A stretch of DNA of 64,000 nt. Source: Glandiceps talaboti (Eukaryota; Hemichordata; Enteropneusta; Spengelidae). The position numbers were made by a program, and so were the translations under genes. The stretch is from assembly GCF_964340395.1 (NCBI RefSeq), contig NC_135557.1, positions 13,710,161 to 13,774,160 on the forward strand. Direction: 5' to 3'. Below, piece by piece: positions 43,681 through 55,400 of this stretch; the first letter of the stretch is position 1; every line of letters begins with the position of its first letter. The notes under the pieces were generated by a model. That model did no database searches and was not told the origin of the DNA. It was given only the letters and a program-made list of their open reading frames with translations.

Positions 43681-44020
43681 AATTTGTGGTTCTGATTACG
43701 CTCAATTTTAGAATAGGTGGGGTAGGTACATTTTTTATCTTATTTTATTTTTTTTTCATGTGTGAGTGTCTAGTTCAGGTTTTCCATTGTTTTCCAAATG
43801 GTCTCTGTGTTGTTTATTTCTTCCTATCAGATGTACAGCCATTACAGATTGGAAAAACAGTTTTGTATTGTCTTTTTAAGTTGATGTCAGTTTCCGTATC
43901 CACTATTTCTTGTGAGATTTCACAATTTTTGTGATTTTATAATTTTTTCTTGATTACATAAATAAAATTTAGGGTCGGCAGTAAAAAACTAGATGGGGTC
44001 GGGTGGGGAACTAAACAATT
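43681..44020 (+). mobile_element. Family A MITE
   Basis: TTGTGGTTCTGATTACGCTC to AACTAAACAATT, with the shared interior GTGTCTAGTTCAGGTTTTCC and TACAGCCATTACAGATTGG. Confidence 0.85.
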
Positions 44021-44349
44021 TTTTTTTAGGCCTAAGCTTGGGCTCAGACAGCTAAGATAAATTTCTTGTAGTTGTCTGAGGGTTGGGCATACATTAGAAG
44101 TACCATGTACAGGTGGTACTTCCATAGGTTGGGGAACCGCAGAACAGAAAGGGGGAAATATGGTAAAACAGGCATATGATGTAGTTTCCAATACATTACA
44201 CCATAATTTTGATGGGGGTCCCCTGCAAAATGACAAGGGAACACAGCAGTGTGCCACCTGTTGATAGCCAAATGAATGAATGAATCTTTATTTCACCAAA
44301 GTTAAACAATAACGAAAGAAAAGACAAAAGTTCGAATACAAAAAAATGT

Positions 44350-44500
44350 TGTTGTTGTTAGTCAAAATGATAAAAAAAATGATGTTTTTTTCAAAACTGA
44401 CGTTTTTTGTGAGTCACCACATAATAAGAGATAGGGGAACACCTAATTCTGATGCGTCACTTGAAATTGTGTGCGTCAGTGCATGGAAGTAGAACCTTCC
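44350..44500 (+). mobile_element. Fragment of MITE family C
   Basis: AGTCAAAATGATAAAAAA, GTGAGTCACCACATAATAAG, AGATAGGGGAACACC and GTGCGTCAGTG parallel the copies at 52979 and 58852. The ends are not conserved. Confidence 0.65.
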
Positions 44501-45858
44501 ATGGTCAGTGGCACCCCAAATTGGCTAAATAAGAAGGCACACGGGAACACAGGTAGCTCTGCATGCGACCTTTGAACTCACTTTCCAATGTTACACTGAG
44601 TATTTATACCATATGTAGCCTTGCCAATAATATGGATGCGACATAACAAACATTATGTATGTACACTTGTTGTGTATACAACATGTAGATGTAGCCAGCT
44701 GTTACATGGCATGATGTACATTATATCATATTAATACTATTTCTCAACTACAATGTAGCCATTGGTCCTGAAAACAATAGACATTGTGTTGTCAGATGTT
44801 CTAAGTGTAATTTGTAAACAATAGAAGTCCTCTAATGTCTCCTATAGTCACATGGTCAGACCACTAAAAAGACAGACAAGAAACGCCTGTTGTATTAGGT
44901 GTGCAATGGGCTCTTAATCCGTCTTCCCACTGTCACATTGTGGTCTGAGTCACATGTTACTAATTTTAAAATTAGAACATGGAAGTACCTGGGTGGTACT
45001 GCCATGGTGAGAAGACCAGTCATTTGGTAAGGGGTGAGATGGGGGGGGGGGGGGGTACTCTTGCTTATTTGGTATACGTATGTGCTGCCCTTTGGGGTGG
45101 GGTTTTTCAACCATTGGTCTAAAATGGTATTGTATTTTTAGAGATAAGGAGTCTAAAATGGGGTCCACTTTACACAATTTTCTATGATGTTTGGTCTAAA
45201 ATTAGGTCCTGGAAGGAACCGCATAATAAATTCTCGATTAGTTCGAAATTTCCGGGAATTTCCCTCCAAAATTTTCAGTATGACCATGGAATGGAAATAT
45301 AACTGATACATCCAATGATGATTTATACGCTTGGGTAAATAAACCACTTATTACAAGAGATGTGAGATTTGTATGCTTTTAATTCAACTGTAGATACCAG
45401 AGAGCTTAACTTTGGAGATGTTCATAAGTATCAATATAGTAATTTAGTATCTACGAATACAACTGTCTGGTGAAGCTGGTCATACTAGTTGTTTATGACA
45501 GCATTTTGAAACTTTTACTTTCTGGCTGTGTTTACGTCTGGATGGTTTATCTGCCAGTGCCATTGTGGTTCATATAATGTTCAATTGTTACATGTATATG
45601 TAGGTTGGGGACTACTGCATGATGTATATTGTTGATCTTTACAAAATGTGTGTATTCATAATATGGTAGATGGTAGCAGCTTGTATGACTTCATAGCGAT
45701 GTTGTGTGACTCATTTCCCTTGAATTAAACGGAGGGGATAGGAGAATAAGGTGTCAGGTCTGGTCAGGGTCATACATTTAGAATGAAGTACATGCACATG
45801 ATGTATATTTTGACCACTGTACAAAAACAAATGTTACCCATAAGGCATAATAAAAAAA

Positions 45859-46185
45859 ATTGTGTGGTTGCGATTACGCACAGTTTTAGAATAGGTGGGG
45901 TAGGTAAATTTTATTTTATTGTATATTTTTTTTGCTGTGTGAGTGTCTAGTTCAGGTTTTCCATTGTTTTCCAAATGGTCTCTGTGTTGTTTATTTCTTC
46001 CTATCAGACGTACAGCCATTACAGATTGGAAGAACAGTTTTATTTTGTCAGTTTCCGCATCCACTATTTCTCATGAGACTTCACAATTTTTGTGATTTTA
46101 TATATTTTTTTTCTTGAATACGTAAACAAATTTAGGGTCAGCAGTGAAAAGCTTGGTGGGGTCAGGTAACCGGAACCAAACAATT
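45859..46185 (+). mobile_element. Family A MITE
   Basis: The ends TTGTGTGGTTGCGATTACGC and GTAACCGGAACCAAACAATT form terminal inverted repeats of about 20 bp. This is the best-preserved copy of the family in the window. Confidence 0.88.
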
Positions 46186-46253
46186 ATTTTTTTTAGGTCT
46201 AACATTACAAGACTATTGTTCGAGAATGAATGTTTGTGTATGCAGAGTTTATA

Positions 46254-46404
46254 CTTAGTAGTGAGATTTCTACTCACAGAGTCAACATATTTCTTGGAAG
46301 GATTCACAAATTTTCCTGACGATGCTGACGAGATGTTGGCGAAAATTTAGGAATACGCTTCCAAGAAATGGTTTGACTGTGTGAGTAGAAATCTCATTAC
46401 TTAG
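46254..46404. mobile_element. 150-bp hairpin MITE
   Basis: The arms CTTAGTAGTGAGATTTCTAC...TTTCTTGGAAG and CTTCCAAGAAATGG...GTAGAAATCTCATTACTTAG are inverted repeats of about 48 bp. Confidence 0.8.
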
Positions 46405-46709
46405 ATTATTGTTCTATACCCCATGACAACCATGCCTATGTAATTGGTGTGTGGGGCTCAAAATATTTTAGTCGAAACACGCGAAATGGTGATACAAAAT
46501 GTATGAATTATGCTTGCAGAGATGTACATTTGTATACATGTTTATTATAGCATAATACTTGTACATGGCTGTTAAACTTGTGAAGTACGTTGTGGGTGAT
46601 ACGTCCATGATTCGTTACAAGTTTGAGTGAAAAGCAAAAAGAAACGTTACACACGTACATTGTACAATACTGGTTGTTTTGTTAACAAGTAACGTGTACA
46701 TGTAAGGAT

Positions 46710-47290
46710 CTCTGAAAGAAACCTCTTAGAGAAAGTCTGACAGCTAGACTACATTACATGTATGTACACACTGCTTAGTCTTGTATTACAAGACATGGGA
46801 TGATCTGTATTCAGCAAGATGACAGTCCTAGTACAATTGGTGTAATGTGACTTTCATTGACTTAATATACATGTAAAGACCAAGCATGACAGCTAGACTA
46901 CAGACCTCTATTAGTCTTGTAACAAGATGTCAGATCTGCACTCAGAAGAGTGACAGCACTACACCATGTACATGTAGTCCAGTGCCTTTGGTGTAATGTG
47001 ACTTTCATTGGCTTAACTTAAATCTAGAAAGTCGGACCTGTAGCTAGACTACAAACCGCGTAGTCTACGTTTGTAACAAGACATTAGATCTACTCACAGA
47101 AGGTAGCTGAGCAAAAGTTGAAAATGACAGTACACCTACAATGTACACATACATTTGTAATACAGTGCTAGTCTAATACAGCACCTTTGGTGTGCAGCTG
47201 TGGTGCAATATGACCTTCAGTCACCTAATATAAATCTAGAAAGCCTGACAATTAGACTGCAGTCCTCAGCGTAAAATAGTATCATGACTT
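46710..47290. repeat. Degenerate tandem repeat, about 150-180-bp unit, 4 copies
   Basis: Recurring in order: AAGTCTGACAGCTAGACTAC, TAGTCTTGTAACAAGA, CAGATCTGCACTCAGAAGA, TTTGGTGTAATGTGACTTTC. The units are strongly diverged and interspersed with ACATGTAC. Confidence 0.75.
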
Positions 47291-48011
47291 TTACCAGTGA
47301 ACAACAGATGTCACAATGTAAATTCTACAAGAGACTATAATATCAGACATTAATACAGTGTATTTTAAATAAAGCTGTTTTTCAATTGCATCACTAGTTG
47401 TAGTTAGAAAGCCTTATAAAGTTAGTACGTGTGTTCTGTTCATTACATGTACTTTGGGCTTGGATTGCGTTCACTACTTACATGTACAATGTAGTACTTG
47501 GGTAAGGATTTTTGCCAACTGCTTTGGACTAGGATTGATCATTGCCGGCTACTTTAGTCTGGGATTTTTGTCAACTACCTTAGGTTAGGATTTTGGTCGA
47601 CAGCTTGTAACCTGTAATTGTGCAGTATATTAAACTCTACTTGGATTTATTCTTTTTATTTTGATTAGATTAAAATTGTTGTCCTGGGTCAAAATGATGA
47701 ATACTGTGTTTTATTGTGAGCCACATACTACATTGTACAAAAATGTACTTGTACACTACTACATGTGCAGTTGTATACATGAGCATGTTTCATTGTTTGT
47801 GAGATGTACATGTCCATACATTTGTAACAATGAATCATAAACTCCATGCTTCGGTGCTGGGCTGGGTCATTGGACCTGACTTTTGAAATGTGAAACGGAA
47901 TAATTTTCCAAACGCAAGTTACTGTACATGTTCATGTATGATGGGTCGTTTTACATGTACTTTGATGTACATGTAGTCTACACTGTTCACAAATTGAGGT
48001 ATCATTTCATG

Positions 48012-48085
48012 GGTTGTCGGTGGCTGAGCAGTTAGCTCATAATATGCCTTTTACCTCTGCAGTCTGGGTTCGAACCCACCAGGTG
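48012..48085 (+). mobile_element. tRNA-like SINE head
   Basis: An A-box-like GTGGCTGAGCAGTTAGCTC and a B box GGGTTCGAACCC, about 40 bp apart, with tRNA-like spacing but no convincing cloverleaf. It is therefore called a tRNA-derived repeat, not a tRNA gene. Confidence 0.55.
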
Positions 48086-48463
48086 TCAGCTGGGTTTGAT
48101 TATAAATTTAACAATTCAAATTTGACAAATTGAAAATAATCTTTTTTTGTGTTCAAAAAATGACAAAAGAAAGCATATGGTACCACCAACTTCATTAAAA
48201 AATCCTTTGACTGGAAATTGAAATAAATACCTGTGGTTTTCACTAATATTGTGAACAAGATACAAATGTACATGTAGGTGTCACCTGTTGTACATCATGT
48301 ATGGGGAAGTACTTGAGGGATAGTGTGTTTGGAGTCAGTGTGAATGTGGTACATTTGGTACATATGGTACATATGGTACCAGCTCTATTCGTTAAGATAA
48401 CATAATGATGATGAATAAACAGTGCAATCAGTACATAATACACGTTTAAGTAGGTTGTCATTA

Positions 48464-48803
48464 GACTCTCTCACAGTCCTCGGAGCTTCACTTTACTAAA
48501 ATTGACACTATGAATTATTTTGTATGTACCAATACCATCTACATAACGTACTACATGACCGTACCTTGTATTGTGCACCCTCATCGATCACATAGAGATA
48601 ACTATTCGTTGACCTGTGACTGAGACGCTCTGTGTTTTCGCGAAAACACACAGTCACACGTCATCGAATGGTTATCTCTATCATGGTCACAGCACAGTAC
48701 AAGGATATTCAAGTACGGTTATATAGCTGGCATCGGTACATACAAAATAATTTGTTTAGCTTTAATTTTAGTAAAGCGAAGCTCCGAGGGCTGTGAGTGA
48801 GTC
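48464..48803. mobile_element. 340-bp hairpin MITE flanked by TA
   Basis: GACTCTCTCACAGTCCTCGG at the left and CCGAGGGCTGTGAGTGAGTC at the right, exact TA on both sides, arms of about 160 bp and the centre GTGTTTTCGCGAAAACAC. The TA duplication suggests Tc1/mariner-type or related mobilisation. Confidence 0.82.
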
Positions 48804-49520
48804 TAGGTCGTCATACGTTCAGGACATGTTCATGAACCTTCTCGTGACTGGTTCGTCATCCATGTATACATGTACATTTGTAGTTCTGTGGTTGATATAC
48901 ATGTACATTGTACATTAATTTGTAGTGGGGTTGTAGATACACGTACATGTACATTATACATGTACATTTGTATGTCTGTTGGTAAACTGTTACAACAACT
49001 TGTAAATGATAACTTACAGATCTGTACATGTTGTAATGTTAGATTTTAATAAACTACACTACTAAGTACTGATAACATTATATACTCCACTTGGATTTGT
49101 ATGAATCCCAGGGGGACCACGCATGTGTACATGTACATTTTGTATGCATGTAGCAAACATGGAAATCCCCCTGTTGACTCATTCAACTCACCTGTATGCT
49201 TGAGGTGCTAAGTTACTATGCTGCATTATCACTGGTATGGACCAGTCCTGTAAGTATGATAGCACGATGCCTTGTATACATGTACATGTGTACATATTAC
49301 GTTTTTGTACATGTACAATGAACATGTTACATGTACATGTTTATCTACAACTTACAATGTACCTATGTGTACATTGTATAGAAGCTTACCATTCATAAAT
49401 ATACAGGTACATGTACACATGTCTTTTTGTGTAATGTTGGAGACTACAATGTACAAATGTACACAGTCCCATGTTAAAATTATTCACAAAAACCTTCTGA
49501 TCTTTTGACCCCAGACTTCC

Positions 49521-49640
49521 ACACACACTGTGCTCTGTGGACTTTACAATATTATTACCCCAGGCATAGATTTACCATGTATAGCTAGCAGCACACTGGC
49601 CCTTTATCCTTCTTCAACTCCCTTTGTAGCATACAAAAAT
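49521..49640 (-). mobile_element. SINE tail fragment
   Basis: Shares GTGCTCTGTGGACTTTACAA, CACTGGCCCTTTATCCTTCT and CAACTCCCTTTGTAGCATAC with the SINE immediately downstream. Diverged, tail region only. Confidence 0.6.
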
Positions 49641-49747
49641 GTACTATGTACAATCCATTGCAGCCTCTATGTACATGTAAGCACATGTATACACATGTAG
49701 GATTAAAGCATTCACATTGCAACCTCTTTCCTACCAAGTCCCCAATA

Positions 49748-50110
49748 ATAATAATAATGTTGGGTTCTTATATAGCGCTTTCCCACGCTGTGCTCAAAGC
49801 GCTTTACAATTATTACCCCTGGCTCAGATCAGAACGGCACAACGGCCCTTTAGTCTTCCTCAACTCCCTGGGGAGCATACAATCCATTGCAGCCATTTAA
49901 GCGCATAGGATTAAAGCCTTCACATCACAACCTACATCCTACCAGGACCCCAGTTATTCAGCTGGGTTGACTGAAGCACAGTCGTGGTTCAAATCTTGCC
50001 CAAGAACTTTAGCCACTCAGAAATAAACAGCAGGCAGTGACGGGGCTCGAACCTGCAACCTGTAGATTCCAAGCCGGTCACGCTAACCATTCACCCATCA
50101 TGACTCCACA
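49748..50110 (-). mobile_element. tRNA-derived SINE, near full length
   Basis: On the minus strand: A box GGGTGAATGGTTAGCGTG, B box GGTTCGAGCCCCG, a middle body, then the tail AAGCGCTTTGAGCACAGCG and AGCGCTATATAAGAACCC ending in (ATT)n. Such AGCGCTTTGAG/AGCGCTATATAA tails are shared with LINEs in many marine invertebrates (general knowledge). Confidence 0.8.
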
Positions 50111-50234
50111 AATTATACAGCTGGGTCGACTGAGGCATAATCACGGTTCAAATCGTGTCCAAGGATTTAATCATTCAGGATATCACAATACATGTAAATG
50201 TCAAAAAATTTATTCCAATTTTTGTTTGTTGCAG

Positions 50235-50818
50235 AGTGAAAGTGTTTGTAAATACACCAATCTACATATGTATGTATAGTGTTTGTCTATGAGGTGTGGA
50301 AGTAAGCCAGTGAGAGAACCATGTGTGTGCACAACTCATCGCTTCATCTTGTTACCCTGGTGATCATCATCTATTACATCTTTGATTCACGACCAACTCG
50401 TGCCTTATATCTACGCTACATTCCAGATGAAGTTGAGTCCGGTCAACAGAAACCGACAAAGGCACAAGGAACACCATCATGGGCCGTCAAAATACATTTT
50501 AGTTCTGTACTCGATTCAAACGAAACAATATTGGACGAAGTTGCAGATCTTGTCGCCAGTGAAGTCGATCTTATAAACAAGGGACAAGTTGGTGAACTAT
50601 TTGGACATTATCTTTTTATACATGAAACATACAATAACTCAACGTATGACAAAACAGCAGATTTAGCATTAGATCATTTACAAAGTTTACAGGAACACAT
50701 TGAAGATAAACTTTCAAAACATAAACATGTTGAATGGTTTAATCAGCAGGTGATAAGACAACGTGTTAAAAGGTCATTGGACTTCGAGGATCCAGATTAC
50801 CGATATCAATGGCACCTG
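50235..50818 (+). CDS. PCSK7-like: PCSK7-type coding exon 1: signal peptide and prodomain
   Basis: Acceptor ttgttgcag ends at 50234; about 86 bases of 5'UTR precede ATG at 50321, and donor gtaagt is at 50819. Encodes residues 1-166, ending YQWHL. The ATG is the first in frame before the hydrophobic leader. Confidence 0.93.
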
Positions 50819-52435
50819 GTAAGTTAATATGCAAATTATGGTGATTATCTTTTTTTATATTAAGAATATTAATATCTTCCGCACCTGGTAAGTTAATATG
50901 CAAATTAAGGTGATTATTTTTTATTCAGAATATTAATATTCACACCTGGTAAGTTAATATGCAAATTATGGTGATCATCTTTTTCGGTATTTTCAATATT
51001 TGCATCAAATACAAAAAATTTTCTAGTTGCAAAAATACATAGGTTTATAATAGATATAGATGTGTAGAGTTGGTTTGGGTAACCCATCCAGCTGTTGACA
51101 TGTTTGTTAAGTGGTCGTACTTGTACAGTGTTAGCATTGAATTAACCAGGTGTTAACAGACTATACATTGTATATGTACTCGGTAGGCCAGGAGATCCAG
51201 AGTACGTGCTGGAATTGACATATCACCAATATACTATTCTGCTATCCTAACTATAGCCTAGATGTAGACTTGAACCACTATCACTACTACACTATTCTGC
51301 TAGATCCTAACTTAGTAACTATAGCCTAGCTGTAGACTTGAACTACTAACACTACTACACTATTCCGCTATCCTAACTATAGCCGAGCTGTAGATTTGAA
51401 CCACTATCAGTATCACTACTACACTATTCCGCTATCGTAACTGAAATTTTGAATTTTTGCTCCATTCCCAAGTCTACTCTGATGAGCCCCCGCCTCGCTA
51501 TACTAAAATGTATGCAAAACATTAGCATAAATTTGAATATAATTGACATACGAGTCTGGACAACATCTGATGATGGATTCATCATGTGACCTAATTGCGA
51601 GATTTAAATATGTCTAATTATGTATTTGACTAATCATGCTGTATATAGGAATTCCATTTGAGACTAGCTCTGAATGGTCATCAGAATAGACTTGGAACAA
51701 TAGCAGAAATTAATAAAATTAAAAATGTCAATTTGGATAGCAGAATATCAAACTGATTAAAATCTGATGTGGTGAAAGTAGCTAGATGCCTTTATTTACC
51801 TCTGTTTCCATCGTTTTGTTCCGAGTGATCACCACCTTCCCACATCAGACACCACTGTGTAATAGACAATCTCGCTTGAATCTCAAGGATCTTGTAAGGT
51901 TTCTATAACCAATCAGCACGCTTCTTTATTATTAACCCTTGTACCTGTACACTGTACATGTAGCAACTAGCAAAAGTAGCATGCATGTAAAAGTGTGAGA
52001 CAGTACATCTGCAAGTACTAGCCTTGTACTGGTATTACTAGCATTGCGTTAGTCCATTGATAGCCCAGTCAGAAAGCAATTCTTGTACTATAGTGTAATG
52101 ATTGTTTTCTTATCTTTTAGCACAATTATAAATACACAACCATGGACATCAATGTAACAGGCATTTGGGACAATGGCATCACAGGTACTGGAGTTACTGT
52201 GTCTGTTATTGATGATGGTGAGTTGAGTTTATAATATTGTAATATCCTGTATAATGAAACTATTGAGTTTTTTTAACACTGCAGAGGGTTTATATTCAGG
52301 TAGAAATAAAACAACATACCAGTACATACATACATGCGTACATACATACATACATACATACACACATACATACATACATACATGCATACATACATACATG
52401 CATACATACATACATACATACATACATACATACAT

Positions 52436-52475
<40 letters not shown>

Positions 52476-55400
52476 ACATACATACACACATACATACATA
52501 CCATACATACATACATACACACACATACATACATACATACATATTATCATAGACCCTCCACCAGGGAGGTGTTTGGTCTCTAGGACGACGTACATGCATA
52601 TTTTATACACTCTGTATTTTGCAAATACTGTATTACACATAATTTGTACTGTATTGAGGACGAGTACCATTTCTTAGCAATTTGTCCGCTTTACAAGGAC
52701 CTTCGTAAAGAAATGTTACCAAGGTGGTTTTGTTTAAACCCTTCCTATGATAAGTTTATTTCACTTTTGAATTCAGATAATATAACTTATCTAAATAATT
52801 TAGCTTCATTTATTTATTTTGCAATGAAAAATAGAGAGGAATCTCCCTCTATGAACTGAAACGTTTGTATTACTGTTTGCTCTTTGGGCCTGTGGCCTTA
52901 TTGTTATGAAATAAACTGATTGATTGATTACACTCTGCATGATTGATACATTCACCTAATGTAGGCTAGTTATTTTCAGTGTTTCCCTCTAATGATAGTG
53001 AAGTTTTGTTGCTGTGAGTCAAAATGATAAAAATTGTCATTTCTTGTAGATCACTACATACATGTAGTAAGAGATAGGGGAACACCAAATTTTGGTGCGT
53101 CACTAGAAATGACGTGTGTGTTAGTGGCTCATCAAATTTGCTTAGAGGGCACATACACATATTATGTGTTATATTGAGGTCATCTATACATTAGTAACTG
53201 CTATGATTCACCAGTTGCTGAGTTGTGATTTGAACCCAATATGGTGACATCTGGTTGCTAACTATAGTCATGAGACTGGCATCATGTGACTACCCTTTAT
53301 GATGTCATGTGACTACCTTTATGATGTCATGTGACTTTGATCTCAGATACCTAAAATAGTCCCTATAAAGACCTCATGTGTTGAAATTACACCTTTATAG
53401 GACATGTACATGTAGAGATCTATGGGTTCAACAACACACTGGCTCTCATTTGTGTATCACTTAAATAAATATTGATATGTTTATATATCATTTACAAATG
53501 TCATTCATAATTGTCAACAGTAATGTGTCATTTGTTTCTTGAATACATAAAAGAAAGTTTAAGGTCGGCAGTAAAAAATTAGGTGCGGTCGGAAAACCGG
53601 AACCAAACAGTGATTTTTTTTTGCAGGTCAACCAGGTCATAAAAACCTTCTCTTGTGTCGAGTGTTACTCAAAATATTGTAATATTTTATCCTGCTTTTT
53701 TTTTCTGTGTGTTATTTGAGTTTTATGAATTGTATTAAGATATTGTTTTACAAGCTTAATTTATATCACTAAAAGTATCGGACACCATGTAACAGCTGTT
53801 TGCATAAGCCGCATTTGTTAATCGATGTCACATGATATATGCAAATGAGGTTCATCATATGCAAATTAGGATTAGAGACACACCAACAGACAGCCAGTCA
53901 GCTTCAAGGTTTTTGATTGGCTGAAGTTACACAAAGAGCTGAATACAGAACGAAGGATGTAATGCAGTGAATTGATATAAAAATGGAAAAAGTGATAATT
54001 AGATTGTTTGAAACGCATACTAAATGTTGTGTAAAATTAAAAGAATTTGGAAAAAAAATCATAATTTTTATTCTGTGTAAAGATGAATATACTTTTCTTT
54101 GTAGAAAAGAAGGGTTTATTTCTACCACAATAATACCTTAGAAGGTCATCGAACTATTGACTTAGCATCAAAATAAAACACTTCTGTTTCGGCATTAAAA
54201 AAAATTGTGTGGTTTCGATTACATTGAATTTTTAAATAGGTGGGTAGGTAGATTTTTTTAATTTTATTATATTTTTTTCATGTAGGAGTGTCTAGTTCAG
54301 GTTTTCCATTGTTTTCCAAATGGTCTCTGTGTTGTGCATTTCTGCCTATCAGGTATACAGCCATTACAGAATGGAAGAATAGTTTTATATTGTCTTTTTA
54401 AGTTGATGTCAGTTTCCGCACCTACTATTTCTTGCAAGACTTCATGATTTTTGCGATATCATGATTATTTTTCTCAAATATGTAAAAATAAAGTTTAGGG
54501 TGGGTGTGAAAAACTAGACGGGGTCGGGTAAAAGGAACCAAACAACTATTTTTATTTGGCCTTACCAAATCTATTTAAACTGCTAAAAAAAAAAATGTTT
54601 TTTGTTGATCATACAGAGTGTTGTGATATGATTCAAGGTCCTGACTTGATGTCAAAATAAAACACTTCAGATTAACAAATGTTTGTATTATTTAAATATG
54701 AAAACTGTCAACAAAGTTGTGTAGATATTATACTGTGTTTTGATATAATAATAATAATAATAATAATAATGATGATTTATTTTATCGTCTTTTGCTGACC
54801 AGGGATCAGATTAAAATAGTTTTAAACAGCTTTAAAGGGGCCATATGGATGAGGATTGGGTATTTATTTTGGATTTTTAATTTATAAAACAATTTTATCA
54901 CGGCTTCCTACTTGGAAAATCAATATAAAACAACATATGCCAAGTCTTTGTTTGTAACTCAATACTTTGCAAAAAGCTAAAGCATACGTAAAAAGTTTGT
55001 TATTGTACGTACAATAACAAAGATTTTACACGTTTATTAAGCTTTTGCAATTTATTGAGTTACAAACAAGGACTTGGCATATGTTGTTTCACATTGATTT
55101 TCCAAGTAGGAAGCCATGATAAAATTGTTTTATAAATTAAAAATCCAAAATAAATATCAAATCCTCATCCATATGGCCACTTTAAAATAAACATTTACAT
55201 GGAAAATATTTCCTTTTAAATACAGAGGGAAATAAAACATAATATTATAAAATAGAAATATATATTGATCTACAACCATAAATTAAACAATAAAATGCAA
55301 CGGATGTGTCAATGCAAATAAAGAATCGCATCATAAACGAATTAAAATGGATGAGAATCAGTGTCTGTACTTTACAATGTATTTGTTTAATTCATAACAA

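Larger units (their letters stand above)
40912..50234. other. Long repeat-rich region, probably 5'UTR intron of the PCSK7-type gene
   Basis: About 9.3 kb without coding sequence. It is filled by micro-palindromes at 41.2-45.0 kb, hAT-like MITEs (41941, 42854), a long hairpin (42336-42765), family A MITEs (43681, 45859), an intact TA-flanked hairpin (48464-48803), degenerate tandem repeats (46.7-47.3 kb), ACATGTAC-rich DNA and SINEs (48.0 and 49.7-50.1 kb). Confidence 0.6.

Noticed and set aside
48012-48085. Functional tRNA gene
   Set aside because: A and B boxes are present but I cannot fold acceptor and anticodon stems; it fits a tRNA-derived SINE.
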